Shown: positions 49,240 to 62,053 of the stretch, one piece after another
Layout: every line of letters begins with the position of its first letter
Position numbering within the stretch: position 1 is the stretch's first letter
Origin: Selaginella tamariscina
Taxonomy: Eukaryota > Streptophyta > Lycopodiopsida > Selaginellales > Selaginellaceae
Direction of reading: 5' to 3'
Length of the DNA stretch: 64,000 bases
Assembly (NCBI GenBank): GCA_003024785.1
Contig: PUQB01000061.1
Location: 208,501-272,500 of the forward strand
The notes under the pieces: model-generated
The model's input: the letters and a program-made list of their open reading frames with translations, nothing else
Told to the model about the DNA's origin: nothing
The model's database searches: none
Made by a program: the position numbers and the translations under genes

Positions 49240-51727
49240 TTTGCCCTAACGAGAATATGTCATTTGAGGACCTTTATATGGTTTATATTTGTATATTCGT
49301 TATTGATTATATAAAATCATATTGTAAGGTCACCTTACAATATATTATTGTGGAATCTAATGTCTATGTTTTATATATCATCCAAGGGGAATCTAATGTA
49401 TCTATCTGGCACATTGACTTTGTATTTATAACAACCATCAGTACTATTTAAATAAAGAATTTAGATCATTTTAACATAACCTTTGTTTTTAAACTTATCT
49501 GTAATAAAAAATTAATAAAGTACTAATATATTTGATTTAATCCACTCGTGTGTGCGTGCCTGCGTGTGTGTACGTGTGTGTACGTGGTGTGTGTGAGAGA
49601 GAGAGAGAGTAGTAACAAATCCATGATAATAAATATTAAAAGTATTAGTTTATTATTAATTTAACTATAAATATATGGTAAGAACAGTTCCTGTAACTAA
49701 GGCAATTGACAATATAAAGATTGAATTATTTTAAAGTATAAATTTTATCTATATAGTTTGTATTGATGATGTTAGCATATAATATATATATATATTAACA
49801 TATGTACATCTACACACTACATATGGTATCTTTATGGCACATTGACTTTGCATCTGTGAATAATGTGTAGTTACTATATTTAAATACATTGTATTTAAAG
49901 TAATACTACATACACATGCATTACTACGTGTATTTGTATCCTTCGTGTGTGTTGAGAAATATTTACATATATACCCTTATTTTTATAATACATAACACCT
50001 TTATCAAATTTCAACACATTTTAAAACATAATAAATTATAAATAGAATTAACATAATTACTCCTTAAGTTTACATTTTGCCCCTAAATATTTACATATTA
50101 TAAGGATTTTAATAAATTCTCAATAACTAAGATATTCTGGGTTCCTAATATTTATTAATATAATTTATAATTTAAGTATCATTTAAAAAATCAAACTTAA
50201 TATTAAGTTATTTATGATTCACCTTATAAATATAAGGATTGCTCAGTGTAATGTTCAACATAAACAATGATTTTTTTAAATTTTTTTTTAGAAAAAGAGT
50301 AAGATACTTATTATTTTGATATTTCTTATATTATGTGGACTTATTTCATTATAAATTCAATAATACTTCTTTTTATAAAATTTGTAACCCAATTTAAACA
50401 ATAATGCCTTTTTAGAGTTTTTTTAATTCTTTAAACTTTTTATCTTTGCACTTTAACTTTTTATCTTATTAATTTATCATTCTTTATAATGGACAATTTT
50501 AAATTCTCATAAGAATATATTTCATTATCTTTTTCTTACGTTTCTTATTTTTTAAAAATTCTTTGGTAATCTTATTAAACATCCAATTATTTATCATTAT
50601 TTAAATATAGTTCTTACAAATTCATATTTATTTCATTTAATTCATATGTAATTCTTTTAAATAGTTATGTATATCAGAGTATGAATTTATTACTTTTTAT
50701 TTTAATTTTGTTAATTTATGAATTATTTTTTCTTCACTTTAATTTCTCATAACAAAAGAATTTAAAAAATGCTTTTTAAGTAATACATACTCACCTTTGT
50801 TCTTTAAAAGGTTAGAATTATAATTATTAAAAGAATGAATATTTCTTTTTCATAAAAATATGTCACTTTATATTTTTGAATTATTTTATGTTATTAAAAA
50901 CCATGTTTAAAACATGGTTAAGAGTTAATTACTTGTTTTCTTACATGATCTTTAAAGTTAACATGAATTTGAATATGAACATTAATGGTTTTCAATGTGA
51001 AATTTTTATTAAATTTTTAAGTGGTTTTATAAACAATGCCGATATATTTTTTAGGTTTTAAAGTTATTTTTAGGAATTTTATTTAATTAAAGAGGAAGAA
51101 ATAAAAATAAATTTTAAAAAATAAAACTTATATATCAATTCGGATATTATGAAGCTGATTAATCATCTTAAAACATACAAATATATTTTCCTCACGGACA
51201 TTGAAAAACAACGATATATAAAATAATAATTATTTTATTCGTAATTATTAAGTAAAAAGTACTTGGTTTATGATAATTATAACACTTTATAAACATTTTA
51301 ATCTTTATGACATTCCAATGTTGAATGACAAAAAGAAACTCTATAAAATTTATTAATTATAATTATACAATTGTTTTATAAATTAAATTGCAAATCATAT
51401 TAAAATAATCAATTATAAAATCATTAAATTAAGAAATCATATGTAAAGTCATGGTACTTAGGGTTTTAACAACAAAGAATAAATTAAAAACATTTAATTT
51501 GTTACTAAATGTGAAAAGTGTTAATTTAGTTATATCTTATAATCAATGAAGAATCATTTTTATGTAACAAAGAGCTCCCTTTTTATATTAATGATAATTA
51601 ATTGGTAAATACTAAAACCAAGGAAAAACATGTATTTTTAAAAAAAACATTATATATAATAAATCATGTATACAAATGAAATGCATTAAACACGAGGGTC
51701 TTTTTAATTTATCTTCTAAATTCATAT
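49240..51727. other. AT-rich intergenic DNA, 2.5 kb
   Basis: No gene recognised. A GT/GA microsatellite lies near 49545-49610. The rest is dominated by A/T runs with short open frames that show no protein-like composition. Confidence 0.65.
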
Positions 51728-51888
51728 TGTGAGAGCTCGAAATATAGAAATGTGTATCCCCATTAGTTCAGAAACCCTAACTTATATACAAGAGCGAGTG
51801 GTCCAGATTGAATCCAATCCGACGGCTATCAAAATCCACTACGCTAATAATAGTATGTGCACATGCAGCCGTACACGTGGATCTTACA
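51728..51888 (-). repeat. LTR of the gypsy element (3' LTR in element sense)
   Basis: 161 bases with TG...CA ends, short for a plant gypsy element. It matches 56440-56598 except for one very short length difference. Confidence 0.93.
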
Positions 51889-54800
51889 TCATCCCCTCCT
51901 CTCGGAAGGGTGTAAGTTGGTTAGGGTTCTCTTGTAGACGGGCCCGGATCTGGAGGAACATCAGGAGGAGGCACTGGTGGATCTGTAGGCGGCACAACTT
52001 GTTCCCGTTGCACAAAATGCTTCAACCGTTGTACATGTACAATCTCCGGAGGATCGGGTTGAATGTCGTGCCGAACCTCATAAACCTGTGGTCCTACTTG
52101 CCGTAACACTCGATACGGTCCTTTCCATTGAGGAAGGAGACTCTTAGCTAAACCACGTACCGTAAGCTTGGGAAAACGAACCAACACCAGTTCATCAACC
52201 TTGTACTCCGCAGGAGGACGATGATGCGAGTTGTACGTTGTTGTTGTCCTACTTGTACGCGGCCCAAGTGTTCTGCTGACTCCGCACGAACCAATGGAAG
52301 GATGCTCGTCAGATACCGATCCCATGACCTAGCATCAGCAGCTCGCGGTAACCGAGACGGCAAACCCAACTCCGTTGGCAACACCGGGTCATGACCATAC
52401 AAAAGCTTATATGGAGAAGTACCAATGGAACTTTGAACTCCAGTGACATAAGCATATCGGAGAGACGGCAGATAACCATCCCAATCTGAATGTTGAAAGT
52501 TCACATACTTTGCGATCATCCCCTTGAAGGTTCTAACAAGCCGTTCCACTAAACCATCTGTCTGAGGATGATAAGCACTTGTGAAAGTGTGGCGTATCCC
52601 TAATCGAGATGTCAAAACATGAAATGCCTCAGCCATAAATGCGGGACCATTATCCGAGAGAATTCGCTCCGGACAAGAATGCTGAAACACGACCCGATTC
52701 AGGAGAAACTGACCAACAGCAGAAGCAGTCGCACTAGCAAGAGCACCAACTTCTACCCAACGAGTTAGGTAATCAGAAGCAATAATAACGTACTCGTTAC
52801 CAGCAGTTGACCGCGGAAAAGGTCCCATCAAATCAAATGCCACCAATTCAAACGGACGAGAAACTGCAATTGACTCCAACCGTCCTTCCGAAGCACATGG
52901 GGGAGTATTGCGAGCTTGGCACCACACACAACTACGCACATACCGAATCACATCTCCTCGCAACTCCGGCCAATAGAAAGATCTGCGCAGCTTCTCCATC
53001 ACCCGACGATGTCCCATGTGCCCGCCAAGAATAGGAGAGTCATGGTAAGCATGGAGGAAGCGTGGAATGAAGATTGAAGGCACCACCAACCGCAAAGGAT
53101 CATCTGGATCAGTCCCCACAAAATAAAGAAGGTCATCCTGAAGGCGATACTGTGAATGTAAATGCCTGAAAGGCAAGTCATCAGCAAGTGATGCAGGATT
53201 CTCAAACCCATCACGAAGCCTTCGAATCCACGGCTCAACCTTTTGAGCTTCCCGAACCTCATCCAAAGACGGCAAATCTAACTCTGCATTCTGCGGACAC
53301 TGAACGTCAAGCACAGCAACTGCTGATGGTACGGAATCTTCATCCAAAAAGTCCACTGAAGCTGGAACAACTGGTTCCTCTGGGGCAACAGAAGAGAGAG
53401 AAGGTGGAAGAGGAGCCCGAGAAAGAGCATCAGCATCAGCCATGGAACTCCCTGGACGATGAACAACTTCAAAGTCGTAAATTTGAAGTTTCAAGGCCCA
53501 CCGAGCAGTACGCCCAATCAAATTCTTTCGCTTCAACAACGAAGTGACTGCTGCATGATCACCTTCCAACAACGTCCGCGAACCATGCAAGTAGGCATGG
53601 AGCTTCTCAAAACCCCAAACTGCTGCTAGACACTCCTTTTCAGTTGTGGAGTAATTCACCTCTGCTGGCTGCAATGTACGGCTGATGTATGCAATGGGAT
53701 GTCGTTGGCCAGGAACAACTTGTACTCTCCTGCATCAATACACCCCGAGGCCGATGTCAGAAGCATCTACACGCAAGATGAAAGGACGAGTGTAATCCGG
53801 GTACGCCAAAACTGGAGGAGTCGTCAACAACTCTTTGAGATCTGCAAATGCCTGCTTGCAATCCTTAGACCAAACAAAAGAAGTCATTGACGATTTCAAC
53901 AACGCGCGCAACGGTGCAGTACGATCTGAAAGATGATCCAAACGACCCAGATATTGTACCTTGCCAAGAAAGCGTTGCACATCATTCACACACTTCGGCG
54001 TAGGGAACTTCAAAACTGCAACTAGTTTGTCAGGATCGACTTGCAAACCTTCACGTGAAATGCGATAACCCAGATAAGTGGTGTCCTTTGATCCAAATAC
54101 ACACTTAGATGGCTTCAACTTCAAACCAACTTCCCGCAGTCGATCCAAAACCTTACGTACATCACCGACATGCTCCTCCCACGTTCCATCCGAATGGATC
54201 AAAACATCATCGATGAAATCAGCAGTCACCTCCGGCATGTCGCAAAGAACCTCATCCATCATACGCTGGAAAGTTGCTGGAGCATTGCTCAAACCGAAAG
54301 GCATCACCAGGAACTCGTACAGGCCAAATGGTGTTCGAAAAGCAGTCTTGGGAATGTCCATGTCAGCCATCGGAACTTGCCAATATCCAGATGCGAGATC
54401 TAACTTGGTGAACCAACGGCTCCGCCCCAGTCGATCCAAAAGGTCTGCAGTATGAGGAAGTGGGTACACATCTGAGACGGTTACCTCATTTAACGGGCGA
54501 TAATCAATGCAGAATCGAACGCTCCCATCAGGCTTCGTCACAAGGTGAGGTTCGCACGCCCAAGGACTTCGAGACTTCCGGATAACACCCTTCTCCAACA
54601 TCTCTTTGACATTCGCTCGTAAGATCTTGAGCTCCTTTGGTGATCGACGCCGAACAGGTACCTTGATTGGCCTAGCTTCTCCAGTTGGAATAGGGTGGCG
54701 TGTCGCAATCTTGGCCCCAGATGACAAGTCGAAGTTGAAAAGATCAGCATACTCCTTCTTGAGTTGATCAACAACTACAGCACGACGATCATCTGATGGA

Positions 54801-56439
54801 TCCAAAGAAGAAAGGAAGAGCATGAAGGGAAAATGGTTGGAAATAAGGGTGAGACAAAAGTGATGGAAGCAGAGGTGGAAGCAGATGGACGAAGTGGAAT
54901 AGAAGTAAGAGGAATGGAAGAAAGACGAGGGAGAGTCAAACAAGGGGGAGACTTTTCAAAGTCACACTTGGCATGATTGCGAGTTAACCAATCCATACCA
55001 AGAATAAGGTGAAAAGCTTGACTCGGCACCACCCGCAAAGATTGAAGCTCGAGCTCACAATCATCCACACGAACAACAATGTCCACTTCATCCCGCGAAC
55101 AAGCATGAGTATGTCCGTTGCCGTACAGAATGAAGACTGGTTCTACCGCACGACGCAAATGAAGGCTGCAACGTGTAGCAACAGATTGAGAAACAGAGGA
55201 CAAACTTGAACCTGTATCCACCAACACTGAAAGGAAAACAGGACGAGGTGTGCGATTGAAACGAGCTTGAAAAGTGAAAACCGGATGATTTGGTGCCGAG
55301 TGAACCCCTTGATGATACTCCCGAAAGAAAGATGGAGGGGTCACTAATTTATTCGCACGAGGACCCTCCTCTACTCGTGCGATTCGTCGTTTCCCGGAAG
55401 ATCCACCGCATCACAACCTTCCACTGCAGCAGCACCAACCGGACGTTGTTGACGCCATGGCCTCCATCCTGGAAATGGGGGACGCCAATCGGGAAACCGT
55501 TGACAGCGCCGATACGTGTGTCCAACCTCATCACATGCCCAACAACGAACTGCACGTCCACGTCCTCGTCCACGGGCCCCACCTTGTGCTGGTACACGAG
55601 CGGCAACAGCCTCAACCTCCATCGGAGCAGGTCCATCCCCAACATGGAGTGGAACAAGAGCACGTGAAGGCACAAGTGGGAGAGGTGACGACTCATATCG
55701 TTGTGCCAGCCTCAAAGCATCGTCAAGAGTCACTGGAGCTAGTGCATGCACAAGCCCCACAAGGTCTTGACGAAGTGCTGGCCACAACATACCTAACTTG
55801 ATGCGTTCCGACATGTTAGGTTCTGCACGCAAAAAGGCTTCGAAAGCGAACACCAAACTGCATCACCGACTCAGATGGCTCCTGACGAATACGATGCAAC
55901 TGCTGAAAAGCATCATCACAGTCGTCCGCATGCCCAAATGCACGTTTGAAGATCTCTGGAAGAATATTCCAATCTCCACGAGTTGCAACGTCCAGACCAT
56001 TGTACCACTGCAACGCCGTCCCTTGAAGACAAGTAGGAAACTCGCGCAAACACTGAGCACCGTCCCACGAATGATATGTGGCAACCACAGTGAAGTGGTC
56101 AAACCAATGGTACACATCATCTCCAGGATTTCCGCGAAAGAAATCCGGTCGGACACGGGGGTTTGCAACATGCGTAGGAGGAGTACCCTGGCCTGTGAAT
56201 GCTGCCATCAACTGAGAATGATTGTTCAGTTGCACACGCATGGCATCCAACAACTGCATGAGTAACTGCTCCACAGACAAGGGATTTGTCTGTTGTGGAT
56301 TCATGGATGAAGAAGAGACAAAATCCACAAGAAAAGGAATAGATCTAGACAATGGAAAAGCTAGACCAAGAAGACAGAGAAAAAAAACAAATCCGAGCAC
56401 TCCGTAGGGACAATTAGAGGTGCCCCTCGCCTCCACCAA

Positions 56440-56598
56440 TGTGAGAGCTCGAAATATAGAAATGTGTATCCATTAGTTCAGAAACCCTAACTTATATACA
56501 AGAGCGAGTGGTCCAGATTGAATCCAATCCGACGGCTATCAAAATCCACTACGCTAATAATAGTATGTGCACATGCAGCCGTACACGTGGATCTTACA
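56440..56598 (-). repeat. LTR of the gypsy element (5' LTR in element sense)
   Basis: 159 bases, near-identical to 51728-51888. The DNA just inside it does not show the usual plant initiator-tRNA primer word, so the primer tRNA is uncertain. Confidence 0.93.
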
Positions 56599-57239
56599 AT
56601 ATAAAATTATTTAAATAATTAACTTAATTAATTAAAATTGAGTTAAATTAGTTCTTAAGTATAGCTCCAAATCATTAAATTTTGAGGTTAGTCTTATAAT
56701 CTGCACAATTTTTTTAGAATCAATCGAAATAAATGAGCTCCAAATAAAAACCTTTATAAAGGATTAATAATTATATAATTGAATAGTAATATGAAACATT
56801 TAAAATTATTTGTACTTTCATTTTAACCATACTTAAAATCACATTGTTAATGTCATATTTCTCTCTCATTAAATAAACAAAGCAAAGAGTTAATTAATAT
56901 TTATAAAAAAGCCCTTATACCATATGATTACTGGCTCTTGGTTTTATCTCACATATTCCACGAATTTATACACGTATATCAACTTACAAGTTAGAACCGC
57001 GACAAACATTATAAACTTCTACAAAACTTATGTTTATAACCATGTCCATTAGCACATTTAACAAAATTTCTAAAAATTAAATTATAACACACTTCACAAG
57101 CTAGAAGGTCACCACTTTAAAAATTATTTACATTATGTAAATAACCATTATTTATGCCATATAATTACTTAGTTTTAAAACCACAATAGGTTAGTTTTAT
57201 TTACAACCGTTGATTTTTGAAGTGGTTTATAAAAGAAAA
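56599..57239. other. AT-rich intergenic DNA
   Basis: I see nothing recognisable. It continues the AT-rich DNA left of the element. Confidence 0.6.
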
Positions 57240-58000
57240 ATCATATGAGTTGGGTCCTTGAGAAGGCCCTTGTCTTCAATAATTTTCCTCTTGTTAGCAT
57301 TGGTCAGTCTTGCTTAACATTGACTCATCAGACGACTCACCACTTATTAATAAACCTAATACATCATCACCAAGTCCTCTTCCCTAGTGGATATGTGATT
57401 ACAACTATCTTCTCTCTCCTCTACTTTGCTTCTAGCTGCACATGTTGGAGTGTTGGAGGCAGTGATACTCCTCTCATGTCCTTTGTTTCTACCCTTCCCA
57501 TAAGGGTTGACTTGAATATTAAGTTGACACCTTAATTATAAGCCTCACGGCAAGACTCCCTATGTGGTGAGATGAATGGTTTAGGGTCTTGAGCCACCCT
57601 AGGTATATCATGTAATTATTATCAAGATTGAGTGTCCTCATCCAATTTGAGTCTAATTAGCTCCCTAAAACGATTGTTGTTCTTCTATAGGCACTTATGG
57701 TAGTGGATGCTACTCTCCTACAAATGCTACCCATCTCTCTGCTAGTCTTTCTCACTTTGTCTTTGGACCTTAAATTAGTAAGTATTTCTAGTGTAATGCT
57801 CCCTCCCTATGGGGTTGGGGTTATAGACTAGGTGCAAGTATGTTGGCATTCGCGCGTGTCAAGGTTGTTACCATGTGGTTGGATAGATCATGCATCAATC
57901 GTGAGTATGGTACATAGACCTTCTCATAAGTATTAAGTTGATATCACCCGTTCGATATATATAAGAAACATGGACTGTGGGATATAACTTTTCTTTAAAA
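57240..58000. other. Unexplained mixed-composition segment
   Basis: About 760 bases with clearly more G and C than either side and sharp composition edges. It has one 96-codon frame (57245-57535) without a recognisable domain, and no long frame elsewhere. It has no repeat partner in the window. It could be an old retroelement piece or inserted organellar or genic DNA. Confidence 0.4.
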
Positions 58001-58349
58001 AACTGTGTATGCATGTGTGTGTAACTAGGTGTATGCTGCGTGTGTGTGTAGGTGCACGTTATTATACATAGATGGGAAAATGACGGGGAGCTGTTGCATT
58101 ATAAGATGCCCGTTGAAAATAAGGGGAAGTTCAAACCTCATATTTAATAAATTTCAATGGCTTACAGCTTACTTTCCCAAACTATCCACATTTTCAACTT
58201 AAATCACATCACTGCCACCCTTAACAATTGTCAACAAGTTGTTTGATTATTAATTATGTTCATATTACTTACTGGATCCACACACATATATAACTTAATA
58301 AGTTATATATAATAATATGTTACCTTCATATGTTCAAGTAGGGCAGAAA

Positions 58350-59515
58350 ATGTTGTTAGCTACAGCTCTGTTCCTTCTAGCTGCAACTATCTCAGCAGAA
58401 GAAGGTAAAGTACTGTATAAAGATATTAATATTTAATTTGTAAATTCATTTAAAAATTACAGGATTCAGCTATAAAAAGAATTCACTGGGACCAGGCCAA
58501 TGGGGATGCTTGCAGAAGAACTGGACAAAGTGTAGAACAGGCTCACAGCAGTCACCTATTCATATCAAATCTTACAAAGCTATTGATAATTGTGAGCTTG
58601 GAAAATTGAATTTCCATTTCTCTAAGTGTACAGGGACACTTGTCACAGAACAATACGTCTACCGGGTAATTTATTTGAATTTACACTTATTTAAATAAAT
58701 AAAATATATATATTTTTTCTTTGAATTAGATCTTCCTTGATCCAGCTGCCAAAAATACGTTAAAAATCAACGGGATGACGTATAAGCTTATACAATTTCA
58801 CTTCCATCACCCAAGTGAGCACCTCATCGATGGCAAGAAGTAATATTACGTACAAACGCGTGTGTGTTGTGTATACACATACGTGTGTGTGTGTGTGTGT
58901 GTAGAGAGAGAGAAGAGTCATTACGTTGTATATATGTACAAGGTTTGAACTGGAGATGCATCTAGTGTACCAGGATAACTCTTCAAAGCTTGCTGTAGTT
59001 ACGCAGATGTTTAAGAAGGGAAAAGAAAACTCTCTTATTGCACAGGTAAATTAAATAAATAGTCTATAATTAATTAATTAATTAATTAATTAAATTAAAA
59101 ATTTACGTTAGGCACTTGAAATAAAAAAGGGTAATGTTAATACTACACTGGACTTGAAGCAACTTAATCTAGGAGGAGAATATTACCGCTATGAAGGATC
59201 TCTCACAACACCACCATGCACTGAAGGTGTAATGTGGACAATATTTCTCAAGGTATATCACACACACGCACACACCCACACACACGTATATGTGTGTATA
59301 ATATTAATACTCTCATATCCAGGTGAAAACTGCATCTGAGCAACAAATAAAAGACATTAAAAAATATTTGAAGGTATTTTATATTATATATTTTATTCTA
59401 TTAATTAATTTTCTGAGTGTGTGAATAGGGGAAGAATGCAAGGCCCTTGCAGAGATTAAACGGGCGTGAGATTTACATATTTTCATATTATCAGAGCTTC
59501 CTGCAAACTGTATAA
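58350..59515 (+). CDS. Secreted alpha-type carbonic anhydrase
   Basis: Interconverts CO2 and bicarbonate with a zinc ion. Seven exons: 58350-58404, 58463-58665, 58730-58839, 58943-59045, 59112-59252, 59323-59373, 59429-59515. They sum to 750 nt with consistent phases, giving 249 residues, the usual size. The start [18 protein letters not shown] is a signal peptide, so the enzyme is probably secreted or enters the plastid by the secretory route. Family landmarks: [16 protein letters not shown], the [10 protein letters not shown] motif, zinc ligands in [10 protein letters not shown] (two His) and ELEMHLVY (third His), [20 protein letters not shown] near the active-site floor, and the LNGREI end. 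All key residues are present and the gene looks intact. Introns hold GT/CA and ATTA runs. AATAAA occurs right after the stop (59516-59521). Confidence 0.95.
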
Positions 59516-59519
59516 AATA

Positions 59520-59810
59520 AATCCTAATTTTAATGTGTGTGTGTGTGTGTTGTGAAATATTGAATATATTTATCAGTATCTACACATTATTAGAATGGTA
59601 GAATATACGAATATGTCATTTTATTATTTAATAGGACATGCGCACTCACATATATATAAAAGAAAAATATGTATATATATATGTATTTATTTTATACATA
59701 AATTTTTATTTGCTATATTTAAATAAATCTGAAATATTTCACTAAATTTAAAATATATTATTCTTCTCGATATGCGTAACACGTGTGCGTGCACTAGACT
59801 TGCAAGCTAA
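59520..59810. other. Short convergent intergenic gap
   Basis: AT-rich spacer between the ends of the carbonic anhydrase and the dioxygenase gene. Nothing else is visible. Confidence 0.6.
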
Positions 59811-59812
59811 GA

Positions 59813-60112
59813 TCATGGCAGCATTGCATACTTCTTGGTATATCTTCCTTGTTCATATTCCTTATAACGTTCCTTGTAGATAAACTGCCTGTAGTCTGGC
59901 TTCCCAAGTGCACGTGGCGGTCCGATCTTAGCCTCATCCGACGGCTCAAAAGTTATTGCACACGAGAACCGTGCTTTATCCCTCCTCAGTATTACTCTAT
60001 GAAGTGGTGCACGATACATCCCGTTACTCATCACCTGTGTACAAGAAACGTGTGAGTGTGTGTATGTGTGTGTGTGTTGTGTGTGAGAGAGAGAGAGAGG
60101 GGGGGAGAGAAT

Positions 60113-60146
<34 letters not shown>

Positions 60147-61192
60147 GGGGGAGAGAGAGAGGGGAGAGAGGGGGGGAGAGCGAGCGAGGGAGGGAGAGAG
60201 GGAGAGGGAGAGGAGAGGGAGAGGGGAGGGAGAGAGGGAGAGAGGGAGAGGGAGGGAGAGAGAGGGAGAGAGAGAGATTGTACCTCAATGATTTCTCCGA
60301 AGCTGACAATAAAGGAACCAGGAACCGGTCTTACTGTCCGCCATTTACCATCTTTGAAAACCTGTAGAGAGGGAACATCATCAGCGAACAGGAACACCAG
60401 TGTCCCAATATCAGTGTGCTCAGGAACTCCAAATACTTGTGCACCATCGCTTTCTCTTTGAACCGGATAGTAAAACGTGCAGAACGTCTGCATCCAACAC
60501 ACGTTATATGTTGCGTGCGTGTGTGTGTTTTATATGTATACCTGCTTCAAAGTCCCATTGGCAGATACCATATTCTTCATATAAGAAGCCTCCAAGCCTA
60601 TAGCCTGAGATAATTTCGAGATCAGCTTCTCATATACTAGTGTCGTAGCGTCTCCCAGCCGTTCGATCGTATCTCTATATAAATACATATATTAAGAGTT
60701 ATAAGATATGGAGAAACCTTATCTCTCTCTACAGACAAACAACTAAACTATAGAAGGTATGTGAAAGTAAAGTCTGCAATAGTGAAGGAATAACACGCAC
60801 ACGTATACTGTGTACACAAACACCCATGCAGGAGAGAGCTCACATGTGAGTCTGAGGCCATTTCTTGAGGTCCTCCTAGAACCAGGCTTTAGATACAAGT
60901 AGAGGCTCTCTCTACTGATATCCATGCCGAAGCAGCTATTCCTCGGCGTTGAATTGTAACCTTCCCTCCTGTAGCCTTCATCGACGGTAAACTTCCTCTT
61001 ATACTGCGGAGAACCCGCGAAAAACTCCCTCTGCAGATCCACCACATCCTGCAGCGTCTTCCTGTGAACACCGTGGTTCACCAGGCACAGGAAACCAAAC
61101 TCCCTGTGGGCTCTTCGGATCTCGTCCGTAGTGCACGCAGCAAGATCGAGCTGCAGCAGATCGAGCAGCTGCTCCTGCTCGCCTGCTGCCAT
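59813..61192 (-). CDS. 2-oxoglutarate/Fe(II)-dependent dioxygenase
   Basis: A soluble plant oxygenase of the DOXC type (flavonoid, gibberellin, auxin or other specialised metabolism; substrate unknown). Four exons: 61192-60844, 60674-60542, 60487-60284, 60034-59813. The N-terminal domain contains FGFLCLVNHGV; EDLKKWPQTH ends exon 1. Iron ligands are His and Asp in PEHTDIGTL and the distal His in APLHRV; the 2-oxoglutarate Arg is in KARFSCAITFEP. One base is missing in exon 1 near 60877 (KPGSR/EDLKKWP); with it the exons total 909 nt, 302 residues, and all phases agree. I chose the ATG at 61192 (MAAGEQEQLLDLLQLDL); an in-frame ATG at 61252 is possible. The third intron holds a 220-base GA/GT microsatellite. 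Confidence 0.88.
60055..60280. repeat. GT/GA microsatellite filling an intron
   Basis: More than 200 bases of gt then ga and gggaga units, almost the whole intron between the IVSFGEIIE and VMSNGMY exons of the dioxygenase. On the gene strand the intron is therefore a long C/T tract leading to the acceptor. Confidence 0.95.
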
Positions 61193-61259
61193 AGCTACTG
61201 CGAGTGATTTACCTTGCTTGCTGTAAACGGTTAATATATAATCCCCAGACAAACAGGGA

Positions 61260-62050
61260 ATCTGGGCCCTCCATTATGCATTTTCCAGGATTGTGGTAAA
61301 GTCATGTAACTGGGTTTAGTGGTCAAACACAGCTCAACTTTCTACTTAAGGTCAATGTATGTACACAGATGCTACTATATGTACTAAATAATACATTTTT
61401 CGGAGTTCCAGTAGCAAGGAGGTTGGTCGGCAATAATGACGAGCATCTCCAGATTTGATGTTATTGGGTGGTCCGGCTGCAGGAATCTTTAGAAGAAAAG
61501 GAAAATAAAGTAGATCCTTTTATTCAGAATATACTTTCTCCACATACTCATAATATGCTTAATTTCCCCTAATTTAAATACATCATATTGTACAGATGTA
61601 CCTTAGTCAAATTTACTACTTAGTCAGAACAAACACACACACACACACATGCAATATATTATTTATAATTAATGTATATATATGTATATTAATATCAATT
61701 TAATATTTATATAAAACTAGATCAATTTGATAATTATATAAAACTTAAAAAAATCAACTTAGCAATTTACCCTTAATATTTAAATTCAATTTAAATTCCT
61801 CATGTTAAATCATACAAACTTATTAAATTTAATCATTATATACTTAATCAAACAATCGATTTATATTAAGTTAATACATGAAAACATTCACACACACACA
61901 CACAAGGAAAACGATTAATACTAACTAAAAACTATACAATCAATAAGTTCGTATTACATTTCAGTAATATGTAATAAAGCCCTTATTTAGATCAGAGCAC
62001 CGTACTTAACCTACGCAAAATGGCTTAAAAAATGATTCACTCATCTGTTC
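61260..62050. other. Intergenic, dioxygenase upstream region
   Basis: AT-rich with CA runs near 61630 and 61890. I see no gene and no clear control element beyond general A/T content. Confidence 0.6.
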
Positions 62051-62053
62051 TCT

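Larger units (their letters stand above)
51728..56598 (-). mobile_element. Ty3/gypsy LTR retrotransposon, nearly complete, young
   Basis: A 4.87 kb element read on the minus strand between two short LTRs, flanked on both sides by atat (likely target duplication). Parts in order from 56439 down: gag with a CCHC knuckle (CWACDEVGHTYRRC), aspartic protease (VDTGSS), reverse transcriptase (LDLASGYWQVPM; FIDDVLIHS), RNase H (VDASDIGLGVY), integrase with its zinc-binding and DDE regions (HMGHRR; SDNGPAF; YHPQTDGLVERL) and a tail domain ending before a purine tract beside the left LTR. No clear chromodomain is seen. The reading frame is interrupted in about four places, so the copy is a fossil, but near-identical LTRs point to recent insertion. 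It lies in intergenic DNA between the phosphofructokinase and carbonic anhydrase genes. Confidence 0.93.

Noticed and set aside
52807-53547. Plus-strand open frames inside the gypsy element
   Set aside because: They are antisense shadows of the integrase and RNase H regions with no recognisable domain.
57245-57535. A 96-codon frame as a gene
   Set aside because: There is no domain, splice context or promoter evidence, and the length is unremarkable for a mixed-composition segment.
60056-60461. Long Arg/Glu-rich plus-strand frames
   Set aside because: They are translations of a GA microsatellite in the dioxygenase intron.
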